DNA from: Streptomyces sp. CB02056
Lineage (GTDB): Bacteria; Actinomycetota; Actinomycetes; Streptomycetales; Streptomycetaceae
Direction: 5' to 3'
NCBI RefSeq assembly: GCF_001905545.1
Contig: NZ_LIPD01000002.1
Location: 434,001-498,000, forward strand
DNA: 64,000 bases
Shown in pieces: positions 53,200-62,560 of the stretch (positions within the stretch are counted from its first letter, which is position 1; every line of letters starts with the position of its first letter). Position numbers and translations under genes: made by a program. Below the pieces are notes generated by a model that saw only the letters and a list, made by a program, of their open reading frames with translations, had not been told where the DNA came from and searched no databases.

Positions 53200-53563
53200 A
53201 GGGTCCTGACGCCCCGACGGGCCGACCCTTTCGAGGGTCGGCCCGTCGGAGTTCCCCCCTGACACTTTTGTGTCAATTGGGTTCCGCATTGCGATCCTTT
53301 TCCACCCCTCCCGTCGACGGGGAGGGGTGAGCATTTCCGGCCAGAACGGCAACACACCAGATCGAAGGCCCACGGGGTGTACCGCTCGGGAACCTCTCTT
53401 CGATACTCTGGCTTCGGCCGTGTGGCACATGCCCCGGGCCCGGCGGGTCCGGGCCGCGCCGACACCGCGACCGCCCGCCCCCCGGAGGGGCCGCGGTCCG
53501 TTCCCACCCTCGCACCGACGACGCGCTCCGCGCCGCCCGATTTACCCCAGGAGAGTCCACCGT
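53200..53563. other. 364-bp thrC-thrB intergenic region
   Basis: After the thrC terminator come a small hairpin GACAC/GTGTC (53261-53274) and a 10-bp stem CACCCCTCCC / GGGAGGGGTG (53303-53312, 53320-53329) around GTCGAC. A GATACT element near 53402 may be a thrB promoter. No leader peptide rich in Thr codons was recognised. Confidence 0.45.
53214..53249 (+). terminator. UUCG-loop terminator of the hom-thrC operon
   Basis: Perfect 16-bp stem CCGACGGGCCGACCCT / AGGGTCGGCCCGTCGG closed by TTCG, starting 15 nt after the thrC stop codon. Confidence 0.88.
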
Positions 53564-54502
53564 ATGGCCGGTCCCGCGTTCCGTGCCGCCGCCGTCCGGG
53601 TCAGGGTTCCCGCGACCAGCGCCAACCTCGGCCCGGGCTTCGACGCCTTCGGGCTCGCGCTGGGTCTGTACGACGACGTGGTCGTCCGGGTCGCCGACTC
53701 CGGCCTCTCCGTCGACATCGCCGGTGAGGGCGCCGAGACGCTGCCGCGCGACGAGCGCCACCTGCTGGTCCGCTCGATGCGCGCCGCCTTCGACCGGCTC
53801 GGCGGCCAGCCCCGCGGCCTCGAAGTGGTCTGCGCCAACCGGATACCGCACGGCCGCGGCCTCGGCTCCTCCTCGGCCGCCATCTGCGCCGGCATCGTGG
53901 CCGCCCGCGCGGTGACCATCGGCGGCCGGTCCGCGCTGGACGACGACGCGCTGCTGGCCCTCGCCTCCGAGCTGGAGGGCCACCCCGACAACGTCGCGGC
54001 CTGCCTGCGCGGCAACTTCACCATCGCCTGGACCGACGAGGAGTCGGCCAAGGCGGTCGTGCTGGAGCCGTCCGAGCAGGTCGTCCCGGTGGTGTTCGTG
54101 CCGGCCGGCGAGGTGCTCACCGAGACCGCGCGCGGACTGCTGCCGAAGACCGTCCCGCTGGCCGACGCGGCCGTCAACGCGGGCCGTTCCGCACTGCTGG
54201 TGGAGGCGCTGACCAGGCGCCCCGAACTGCTCCTCGCCGCCACCGAGGACCGGCTGCACCAGGACTACCGCGCCTCCGCCATGCCGGACAGCGCCGCGCT
54301 GGTCGGCGCCCTGCGCGCCGAGGGCTTCCCGGCGGTCGTCTCCGGCGCCGGTCCGACCGTCCTGGCCCTCACCGACGAGGCGGGCGCCGACAAGGTGCTC
54401 TCCTTCGCCGGACACCACGGCCACGGCGGCGACCCGGCGTTCGCCGCGCACCGGCTGGACGTCGACCGCACCGGGGCCGTCGTGCTCCCGCTGGACGTCT
54501 GA
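53564..54502 (+). CDS. thrB: Homoserine kinase
   Basis: 312-residue GHMP-family kinase making O-phosphohomoserine for ThrC. The substrate end is PATSANLGPGFDAFG, and the ATP-binding loop GLGSSSAA is at 99-106; the third GHMP motif is VSGAGPTVLAL. ATG at 53564 has AGGAG about 10 nt upstream. It is separated from thrC by a strong terminator and lies directly before rho, the usual order in actinobacteria. Confidence 0.95.
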   Translation: MAGPAFRAAAVRVRVPATSANLGPGFDAFGLALGLYDDVVVRVADSGLSVDIAGEGAETLPRDERHLLVRSMRAAFDRLGGQPRGLEVVCANRIPHGRGLGSSSAAICAGIVAARAVTIGGRSALDDDALLALASELEGHPDNVAACLRGNFTIAWTDEESAKAVVLEPSEQVVPVVFVPAGEVLTETARGLLPKTVPLADAAVNAGRSALLVEALTRRPELLLAATEDRLHQDYRASAMPDSAALVGALRAEGFPAVVSGAGPTVLALTDEAGADKVLSFAGHHGHGGDPAFAAHRLDVDRTGAVVLPLDV

Positions 54503-55104
54503 GCAGCCCGAACGGGCCGCTCGGGACCCGGCGCCGGCACCCTGCCGAGCCGGGTCCGACGGACACGATTGGCAAGCGCAAGGCTGGGGAATGTCTGAGG
54601 GGGTCGGTAGTGTTAACCTCATTGCTGCACCAGGTGCCCTCCGGGGCTAGGTGCGCCGCGTCCCGATCCCAGCGCTCCACGGCAGTGGAGTCCCGGCGAT
54701 GCACGGGGCGACGATTCTCCGGGAGCCCACCGCAGCGCGTACGCAGCCTGCCTGCGCGACATGCGGCCGCATCCCGAAGCCGTGACGGCACCTGACTCCC
54801 ACCCGCAGCCTCCCACCTGAGGCCAGGACGGGCGGAGCACGGGCCACCGTCACGCGACGGGGGCCCGGGATTCGCAGGAAGCGTGGGGGTTACGCCCTCA
54901 GGGGAGGTCGACACACGACCGGCCCACGCGCCACTCAGCACCACCGTGCTTCACGCACCGCACCTCGCACGTAACCCTCTCTCGACAGGCTCCCGCCATT
55001 CGAGGGATCACCGCCTCGGACCGACGCAGTCGAGCGTTGGTCAGGACAGCACAACCGGTCGCCGAGCCAGACAGGCCGACGTCCGCTCCAGGGAAGGACC
55101 CTTA
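54503..55104. other. 602-bp region: long rho leader
   Basis: Holds the sigma-R-like promoter at 54589-54614 and about 485 nt of probable 5' untranslated RNA. It includes a perfect small hairpin CTCCAC-GGCA-GTGGAG near 54680 and several C-rich, G-poor stretches that could bind Rho. The reading frame of rho is open back to 54883, but that extension shows no conserved sequence. No separate gene is seen. Confidence 0.45.
54589..54614 (+). promoter_or_regulatory. Sigma-R consensus promoter before rho
   Basis: GGAAT (54589-54593), 18 nt, then GTT (54612-54614): exact match to the Streptomyces sigma-R consensus GGAAT-N18-GTT. TAGTGT (54608-54613) could alternatively be a housekeeping -10 element. 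Confidence 0.5.
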
Positions 55105-57207
<2,103 letters not shown>

Positions 57208-57229
57208 CCGTAGCCGGTCGGCTGTCGAA

Positions 57230-57271
57230 GCACGGAACCCCGGATCGCGCGAGCGGTCCGGGGTTCCGTGC
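57230..57271 (+). terminator. Terminator of rho
   Basis: Perfect 15-bp stem GCACGGAACCCCGGA / TCCGGGGTTCCGTGC with a 12-nt loop, 22 nt after the rho stop codon. Confidence 0.82.
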
Positions 57272-57334
57272 GTCCTGGCCGCTTTGTTCCAGAGTCGGGA
57301 CACCTTGGGGGCGTTTGGATCATGTTGTCCGATT

Positions 57335-57340
57335 TACTCT
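57335..57340 (+). promoter_or_regulatory. -10 element of leaderless promoter (LCP gene)
   Basis: TACTCT ends 7 nt before the ATG at 57348, without an RBS. Confidence 0.5.
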
Positions 57341-57347
57341 GGACCGT

Positions 57348-58460
57348 ATGGCCGAGCACAAGAGGGTCCTGAGTCGCCGCCGCAGAATCCTGCGGACGGC
57401 CGCCTGCGCGTTCGCCGCGCTCGTCGTCCTCGGCGCCGGCGCGGGCCTCTTCGCCTACTTCAGGCTCAACGGGAACATCACCAGCGTCGACATCGACGCC
57501 CGGCTCGGCGACGCCCGGCCGCCGGCCGCCACCGACGGCTCCTTCAACATCCTGGTGCTCGGCTCCGATTCGCGGTCCGGCGACAACGGCTCGGTCGCCG
57601 GCGGGGACACCGGCGGCACCGCCCGCTCGGACACCGCGATGGTGGTGCACGTCAACCAGGCCCACTCCGGCGCCCAGATCGTCTCGATCCCGCGCGACAC
57701 CCTGGTCGCCCGCCCCGACTGCGTCGACGCGAACGGCAAGCCGGTGCCCGGCGCCAAGCGCGCGATGTACAACAGCGCCTTCGAGAGCGGCGGCGCGGCC
57801 TGCGCGGTCAAGACCACCGAGCAGCTCACCGGGCTGCGGATGGACCACTACCTGCAGGTCGACTTCGCCGGCTTCGCCCGGGTCGTGGACGCGATAGGCG
57901 GGGCCACCGTGACCACCACGGTGGCCATCCACGACAAGGACAGCGGGCTCGACCTGCCGCCCGGCGAGCACCACCTGGACGGACAGCAGGCGCTGGCCTT
58001 CGTGCGCACCCGGCACGGCGTCGGCGACGGCAGCGACCTCGGCCGGATCGAGCTCCAGAAGCAGATGGTGAAGTCGCTGCTGCAGCAGGTCGGGGGGAGC
58101 GGGATGCTCACCAACCCGGTCAAGCTGTGGTCGGTCGGCGACACGGTGACCAGGAGCATCACCACCGACTCCGCGCTCGGCTCGGTGAACTCGCTGGTGG
58201 GGCTCGCCCAGGAGCTCAAGGGGATAGGCCCGGACCAGTTGAGCATGGTCACCCTGCCGGTGGAGACGGCCCCCAGCGACCCGAACCGGGTGGTCCCGCT
58301 GCAGCCGCAGGCGGGGCAGGTCTGGGCGGCGCTCAAGGCCGACCAGCCGTTCCCCTCCGCGATCGTCTCCGAACAGCCGGAGAACCCCGCCCAGGCGGCC
58401 CCCACGGCCCCCGCGCCGGCCGCGGGGAAGCCGTCCGCGAAGGCCACCGCCACCCGCTGA
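57348..58460 (+). CDS. LytR-CpsA-Psr (LCP) family phosphotransferase
   Basis: 370-residue membrane-anchored enzyme that attaches wall glycopolymers (teichoic, teichuronic or arabinogalactan-type chains) to peptidoglycan. Basic cytosolic start, one span at about 20-40, then the extracytoplasmic LCP domain: LGSDSR, the Asp/Arg cluster RSDTAMVVH and SIPRDTLV, DHYLQVDFAGFARVVDAIGG and FVRTRHGVGDGSDLGR (shown in segments) carrying the polyprenyl-phosphate-binding Arg residues. A Pro/Ala-rich tail follows. It is cotranscribed with nothing obvious; its place between rho and rpmE is conserved in streptomycetes. Confidence 0.92.
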   Translation: MAEHKRVLSRRRRILRTAACAFAALVVLGAGAGLFAYFRLNGNITSVDIDARLGDARPPAATDGSFNILVLGSDSRSGDNGSVAGGDTGGTARSDTAMVVHVNQAHSGAQIVSIPRDTLVARPDCVDANGKPVPGAKRAMYNSAFESGGAACAVKTTEQLTGLRMDHYLQVDFAGFARVVDAIGGATVTTTVAIHDKDSGLDLPPGEHHLDGQQALAFVRTRHGVGDGSDLGRIELQKQMVKSLLQQVGGSGMLTNPVKLWSVGDTVTRSITTDSALGSVNSLVGLAQELKGIGPDQLSMVTLPVETAPSDPNRVVPLQPQAGQVWAALKADQPFPSAIVSEQPENPAQAAPTAPAPAAGKPSAKATATR

Positions 58461-58469
58461 GGGGGGTCC

Positions 58470-58495
58470 GGAATATCCCGGAACGCGACCCGGTT
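58470..58495 (+). promoter_or_regulatory. Sigma-R promoter of rpmE
   Basis: GGAAT (58470-58474), 18 nt, GTT (58493-58495): exact match to GGAAT-N18-GTT. The rpmE gene is a known sigma-R (disulfide stress) target in S. coelicolor. Confidence 0.8.
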
Positions 58496-58598
58496 TGGGA
58501 AGATGCGGCCGGTCCTGGCAGACTGGTCCGTCGGTCCCGGTTCACGTGCGGCGCCCCAGCCGCCGACCCGGTACCCTCCCGAAACCTAGGAGAACCCC

Positions 58599-58820
58599 TT
58601 GAAGCCCAACGTTCACCCCGAGTACGTGGTCACGCGCGTGACCTGCACCTGCGGCGCCGAGTTCACCACCCGCTCGACCGAGACCAGTGGCGAGATCCGC
58701 GCCGAGGTCTGCTCGCAGTGCCACCCGTTCTACACCGGCAAGCAGAAGATCCTCGACACCGGTGGCCGCGTGGCCCGCTTCGAGGCCCGCTTCGGCAAGC
58801 AGCACAGCGCGAAGGCCTAG
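58599..58820 (+). CDS. rpmE: 50S ribosomal protein bL31 (zinc-binding form)
   Basis: 73-residue ribosomal protein of the large subunit, located at the subunit bridge. Cys16, Cys18, Cys38 and Cys41 form the zinc site of the C+ type, so this is not the zinc-independent paralogue. The core HPFYTGKQKILDTGGRVARF is conserved (HPFYTGKQ and DTGGRV). The start is TTG, with AGGAG 6 nt upstream; no ATG or GTG fits the family's N-terminus. It is preceded by a sigma-R promoter, linking zinc-thiol ribosomal protein supply to disulfide stress. Confidence 0.95.
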   Translation: MKPNVHPEYVVTRVTCTCGAEFTTRSTETSGEIRAEVCSQCHPFYTGKQKILDTGGRVARFEARFGKQHSAKA

Positions 58821-58829
58821 CGCTCCCTC

Positions 58830-58885
58830 GGCGCCGGTTCCCGGTGCCCCCGTACTCGTTGTCGGGGGCGCTGGGGGCCGGCGCC
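58830..58885 (+). terminator. Nested hairpins between rpmE and prfA
   Basis: GGCGCCGG (58830-58837) pairs with CCGGCGCC (58878-58885), and inside it GCCCCCG (58846-58852) with CGGGGGC (58863-58869). Probable rpmE terminator or partial attenuator before prfA. Confidence 0.6.
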
Positions 58886-58952
58886 GTTCGCGTCCCCCCG
58901 CGAATTCCCCACCCCCCACACGTTTCCGAGTCACCGGGAAGAAGGCCACCCC

Positions 58953-60032
58953 ATGTTCGAGGCAGTCGAAGAGCTCCTCGTCGAGCACGCCGACCTCGAG
59001 ACGAGGCTGGCCGACCCGTCCGTCCACGCCGACCAGGCCAACGCCCGCAAGCTGGCCAAGCGGTACGCCGAGCTGACCCCGATCACCCGGGTCTACCGGC
59101 AGTGGCGGCAGGCCGGCGAGGACATCGAGGCCGCGCGCGAACTCGCCGCGGAGGACCCGGAGTTCATCGCCGAGGCGAAGGCCTCCGAGGCCCGCAGGGA
59201 CGAGCTCACCGAGGAGCTGCGGCTGCTGCTGGTGCCGCGCGACCCGAGTGACGACAAGGACGTCATCCTGGAGATCAAGGCGGGCGAGGGCGGCGAGGAG
59301 TCCGCACTGTTCGCCGGCGACCTGCTCCGGATGTACCTGCGCTACGCGGAGCGGATCGGCTGGAAGACCGAGATCATCGACTCCAACGAGTCCGACCTCG
59401 GCGGCTACAAGGACGTCTCGGTGGCCGTGAAGACCAAGGGCAACGCCGAGCCCGGCCAGGGCGTCTGGGCCCGGCTGAAGTACGAGGGCGGCGTGCACCG
59501 CGTGCAGCGCGTCCCCGCCACCGAGTCCCAGGGCCGCATCCACACCTCCGCGGCGGGCGTGCTGGTCACCCCCGAGGCGGAGGAGGTCGAGGTCGAGATC
59601 GTCGCCAACGACCTGCGGATCGACGTCTACCGCTCCTCCGGCCCCGGCGGCCAGTCGGTCAACACCACCGACTCCGCGGTCCGGATCACCCACCTGCCGA
59701 CCGGTATCGTGGCGTCCTGCCAGAACGAGAAGAGCCAGCTCCAGAACAAGGAGCAGGCGATGCGCATCCTGCGTTCGCGGCTGCTGGCCGCCGCGCAGGA
59801 GGAGGCCGAGCGGGAGGCCTCGGACGCGCGCCGCAGCCAGGTCCGTACGGTCGACCGCTCCGAGCGGATCCGCACGTACAACTACCCCGAGAACCGCATC
59901 TCGGACCACCGCACCGGATTCAAGGCGTACAACCTGGACCAGGTCCTGGACGGCGAACTGAACGCGGTGATCCAGTCCTGCGTCGACAAGGACGCGGAGG
60001 CCAAGCTCGCCGCCGCGGCCCAAGAGAACTGA
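58953..60032 (+). CDS. prfA: Peptide chain release factor 1
   Basis: 359-residue class I release factor for UAA and UAG stop codons. The stop-codon-reading tripeptide PAT is at 188-190, in the RF1 sequence [14 protein letters not shown], and the peptidyl-hydrolysis motif GGQ is at 232-234. Gln234 is the target of the methyltransferase encoded next. ATG 58953 is preceded by GGGAAGAAGG. The prfA-prmC pair is conserved across bacteria. Confidence 0.97.
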   Translation: MFEAVEELLVEHADLETRLADPSVHADQANARKLAKRYAELTPITRVYRQWRQAGEDIEAARELAAEDPEFIAEAKASEARRDELTEELRLLLVPRDPSDDKDVILEIKAGEGGEESALFAGDLLRMYLRYAERIGWKTEIIDSNESDLGGYKDVSVAVKTKGNAEPGQGVWARLKYEGGVHRVQRVPATESQGRIHTSAAGVLVTPEAEEVEVEIVANDLRIDVYRSSGPGGQSVNTTDSAVRITHLPTGIVASCQNEKSQLQNKEQAMRILRSRLLAAAQEEAEREASDARRSQVRTVDRSERIRTYNYPENRISDHRTGFKAYNLDQVLDGELNAVIQSCVDKDAEAKLAAAAQEN

Positions 60033-60095
60033 GACCGGCGCGCCCCAGCCCGCGCTTCGCCCGAAGCCGGAGCGCAGAAACAAGAGGTCGTACGG

Positions 60096-60962
60096 ATGAA
60101 CCTGCTGCTCGCCGAGGTGGCCCAGGCCACCCAGCGGTTGGCCGCGGCCGGCGTGCCGTCGCCGCGCTTCGACGCGGAGGAGCTCGCCGCCTACGTCCAC
60201 CGCGTCAAGCGCAGCCAGCTGCACACGGTGAAGGACGCCGACTTCGACGCCCGCTACTGGGAGGCGGTCTCCCGCCGCGAGGCGCGCGAGCCGCTCCAGC
60301 ACATCACCGGGCGGGCGTTCTTCCGCTACCTCGAACTGGAGGTCGGCCCCGGGGTGTTCGTGCCCCGGCCGGAGACCGAGACGGTCGTCGAGTGGGCGAT
60401 AGACGCGGTGCGCGACATGGACGTGGCCGAGCCGCTGGTGGTGGACCTGTGCTCCGGCTCCGGCGCGATCGCCCTCGCCCTGGCTCAGGAACTGCCGCGC
60501 TCCACCGTGCACGCCTTCGAACTGGACGAGGGGGCGCTGGAGTACACCCGGCGCAACATCGAGGCCAGCCCGGACCGCGCCCGGGTCACCCTGCACGCCG
60601 GTGACGCCACCAAGGCCTTCGAGGACGACCGCTCCTGGGACGGCCGCTTCGACCTGGTCATCTCCAACCCGCCGTACATCCCGCTCACCGAGTGGGAGTA
60701 CGTCGCGCCGGAGGCCCGCGACCACGACCCGCAGATGTCCCTGTTCTCCGGCGAGGACGGCCTGGACACCATCCGCGGCATCGAGCGGGTCGCGGCCCGA
60801 CTGCTGCGCCCGGGCGGCGCGGTGGTGATCGAGCACGCCGACCAGCAGGGCGGCCAGGTGCCGTGGATCTTCAACGAGGAACACGGCTGGACGGACACCG
60901 CCGACCACCGCGACCTGAACAACCGGCCCCGCTTCACGACCGCCCGGAGGGTCGGGTCGTGA
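60096..60962 (+). CDS. prmC: Release factor glutamine N5-methyltransferase
   Basis: 288-residue SAM-dependent enzyme that methylates the Gln of the GGQ motif in release factors. The N-terminal helical domain ends near 75; FVPRPETE and the SAM loop VVDLCSGSGAIALAL follow, and the catalytic NPPY is at 191-194 (SNPPYIPL). The last nine codons lie in the first copy of a 42-bp tandem repeat, so the C-terminal TTARRVGS is repeat-encoded. The stop codon overlaps a GTG that opens a small repeat-encoded frame. Confidence 0.95.
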   Translation: MNLLLAEVAQATQRLAAAGVPSPRFDAEELAAYVHRVKRSQLHTVKDADFDARYWEAVSRREAREPLQHITGRAFFRYLELEVGPGVFVPRPETETVVEWAIDAVRDMDVAEPLVVDLCSGSGAIALALAQELPRSTVHAFELDEGALEYTRRNIEASPDRARVTLHAGDATKAFEDDRSWDGRFDLVISNPPYIPLTEWEYVAPEARDHDPQMSLFSGEDGLDTIRGIERVAARLLRPGGAVVIEHADQQGGQVPWIFNEEHGWTDTADHRDLNNRPRFTTARRVGS

Positions 60963-61046
60963 ACAGTCGGGCACAGGACGACCGCCCGGAGGGTCGGGTC
61001 GTGAACAGTCGGGCACAGGACGACCGCCCGGAGGGTCGGGTCGTGA
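60937..61046 (+). repeat. 42-bp tandem repeat, 2.6 copies, across the prmC 3' end
   Basis: Units begin at 60937, 60979 and 61021, each opening with CGACCGCCCGGAGGGTCGGG. Copies one and two appear identical; the third matches for 26 nt to 61046. The period is a multiple of 3, so the frames are preserved. Each unit includes the hairpin-forming CGACC...GGTCG. Confidence 0.95.
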
Positions 61047-61087
61047 CCACCGAGCACCGTACGACGGCGCGCAAGGCTGCGCTGTAA
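60959..61087 (+). CDS. Small repeat-encoded open reading frame after prmC (doubtful)
   Basis: A 42-codon frame begins with a GTG overlapping the prmC TGA (GTGA) and ends 33 nt before tsaC. Its peptide is two 14-residue units containing VNSRAQDDRPEGRV, then VTTEHRTTARKAAL. It would be translated only by coupling to prmC, since no RBS is present. It resembles no family known to me. The repeat may simply be neutral expansion, so this is recorded with low confidence. Confidence 0.25.
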   Translation: MNSRAQDDRPEGRVVNSRAQDDRPEGRVVTTEHRTTARKAAL

Positions 61088-61120
61088 CGCCATGAGCCAC
61101 TCCGGAAGGGGACCGCACCG

Positions 61121-61768
61121 ATGAGCCGCCGTTACGACTGTGCCGATGCCGGGGACCGCGCCACCGGTCTGCGCGAGGCCGCCTCGGCCATCCGCCGCGG
61201 CGAACTCGTCGTGCTGCCCACCGACACCCTGTACGGGGTCGGTGCGGACGCCTTCTCCCCGGAGGCGGTCGGCGAGCTGATGGCCGCCCGCGGCCGCGGC
61301 CGCAACACGCCCTCGCCGGTGCTGGTCGGTTCGCCGACCACCCTGCACGGCCTGGTCACCGACTTCTCCGAGCAGGCCTGGGAGCTGGTCGACGCCTTCT
61401 GGCCGGGCGGGCTCACCCTGGTCGCCCGGCACCAGCCCTCACTGCGCTGGGACCTCGGCGACACCCGCGGCACCGTCGCGGTCCGGATGCCACTGCACCC
61501 GGTCGCCATCGAGCTGCTGAACAGCACCGGCCCGCTGGCCGTCTCCAGTGCCAACCGGATCGGCGGGGTCTCCCCGCTGACCTGTGACGAGGCACAGGCC
61601 CAGCTCGGCGACGCGGTCTCGGTCTACCTGGACGGCGGGGCGGCCGAGGACTCCGCCACCTCGTCGATCGTGGACGTCACCGGCAAGGTCCCGGTCCTGC
61701 TGCGGGCCGGTGCGATCAGCGTCGAGCAGCTGAGGGAGGTCGTCCCCGACCTGGAGGCCGGCAGTTGA
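61121..61768 (+). CDS. tsaC: L-threonylcarbamoyladenylate synthase
   Basis: 215-residue Sua5/YrdC/TsaC enzyme that makes threonylcarbamoyl-AMP from Thr, bicarbonate and ATP, for t6A37 modification of ANN-decoding tRNAs. YrdC-fold motifs: PTDTLYGVGADAF, PSPVLVG replacing the usual KxR-rich loop with KPRNKP-like elements reduced, FWPGGLTLV, VAVRMPLHP and AVSSANRIGG, and SSIVDVTG. It lacks the C-terminal Sua5 domain, so it is the short TsaC type. RBS GGAAGGGG is 8 nt upstream. Its stop overlaps the next gene. Confidence 0.93.
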   Translation: MSRRYDCADAGDRATGLREAASAIRRGELVVLPTDTLYGVGADAFSPEAVGELMAARGRGRNTPSPVLVGSPTTLHGLVTDFSEQAWELVDAFWPGGLTLVARHQPSLRWDLGDTRGTVAVRMPLHPVAIELLNSTGPLAVSSANRIGGVSPLTCDEAQAQLGDAVSVYLDGGAAEDSATSSIVDVTGKVPVLLRAGAISVEQLREVVPDLEAGS

Positions 61769-62442
61769 CGCCCACCGCCTCGCTGCACGCCGGGCCGGGC
61801 ATAGCGCCGTACCTGAGCGTGGGCCCCAGGCCGCTGGACCACTTCCGGATCCTGTTCGTCTGCACGGGGAACATCTGCCGCTCGCCGATCGCCGAGCGGC
61901 TGACCCGGCGTGAGCTGGACACCCGGCTGAGCCCCCGGGTGGCCGGCCGGATCCTGGTGGAGAGCGCCGGCACCTGGGGCCACGAGGGCGCGCCGATGGA
62001 GGACCACGCCGCGACCGTGCTCGACGAGTACGGCGCCGACAGCGGCGGCTTCACCGGCCGCGAGCTGCTGGACGAGCACGTGGTCGAGGCCGACCTGGTG
62101 CTCACCGCGACGCTGGACCACCGCGCCCAGGTGATCTCGATGGGCCACGAGGCGGGGCTGCGCACCTTCACGCTGAAGGAGTTCACCCGCCTGGTGCGGA
62201 CGATAGACCCGGGCACCCTGCCGGACCCGAGGCGCGGCGCCGATGTCACCGAGCGGGCCCGCGCGCTGGTCCGGGCCGCCGCCGCGCTGCGCGGCTGGCT
62301 GCTGGCCGCCACGCCGGAGTCGGACGAGGTGGACGACCCGTACGGGGCGCCGATCGGCATGTTCCGCAACTGCGGCGAGGAGATATTCCACGCGGTCGAC
62401 CCGGTGGTCACCGCGCTGACCGGCGTCCCCGCGCCGCGCTGA
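61765..62442 (+). CDS. Low-molecular-weight protein-tyrosine-phosphatase-like protein
   Basis: 225-residue protein with the LMW-PTP active-site loop CTGNICRS (Cys33-Arg39) in FVCTGNICRSPIAERL. The usual C-terminal DP motif is replaced by TIDPGTLPDPRRGADV near residue 150, with a plausible general-acid Asp. The C-terminal extension of about 50 residues is unusual. The TTG start overlaps the tsaC stop (TTGA) and has GGAGG 7 nt upstream in tsaC, so it is translationally coupled. It probably dephosphorylates protein tyrosines or wall-synthesis components; arsenate reductase activity is a less likely alternative. Confidence 0.88.
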   Translation: MTPTASLHAGPGIAPYLSVGPRPLDHFRILFVCTGNICRSPIAERLTRRELDTRLSPRVAGRILVESAGTWGHEGAPMEDHAATVLDEYGADSGGFTGRELLDEHVVEADLVLTATLDHRAQVISMGHEAGLRTFTLKEFTRLVRTIDPGTLPDPRRGADVTERARALVRAAAALRGWLLAATPESDEVDDPYGAPIGMFRNCGEEIFHAVDPVVTALTGVPAPR

Positions 62443-62517
62443 CGGGCCGGGCCCGGGCAGGGCGCCGCACGGGGCCGTTCGGCCGCGGCCCGGCGGGCCG
62501 GGTGGCGGGAGCGGTCC

Positions 62518-62523
62518 TACGCT
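62518..62523 (+). promoter_or_regulatory. -10 element for the SHMT-like gene
   Basis: TACGCT, 38 nt before the ATG at 62561; the short leader carries the RBS GGGAG. Confidence 0.4.
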
Positions 62524-62560
62524 GGGTGACACAGTCCCCGCAGCGCCCGGGAGCCCCGCC

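Noticed and set aside
60937..61046. Direct repeats considered as a CRISPR array
   Set aside because: The 42-bp units abut without spacers, lie in a coding 3' end and no cas gene is present.
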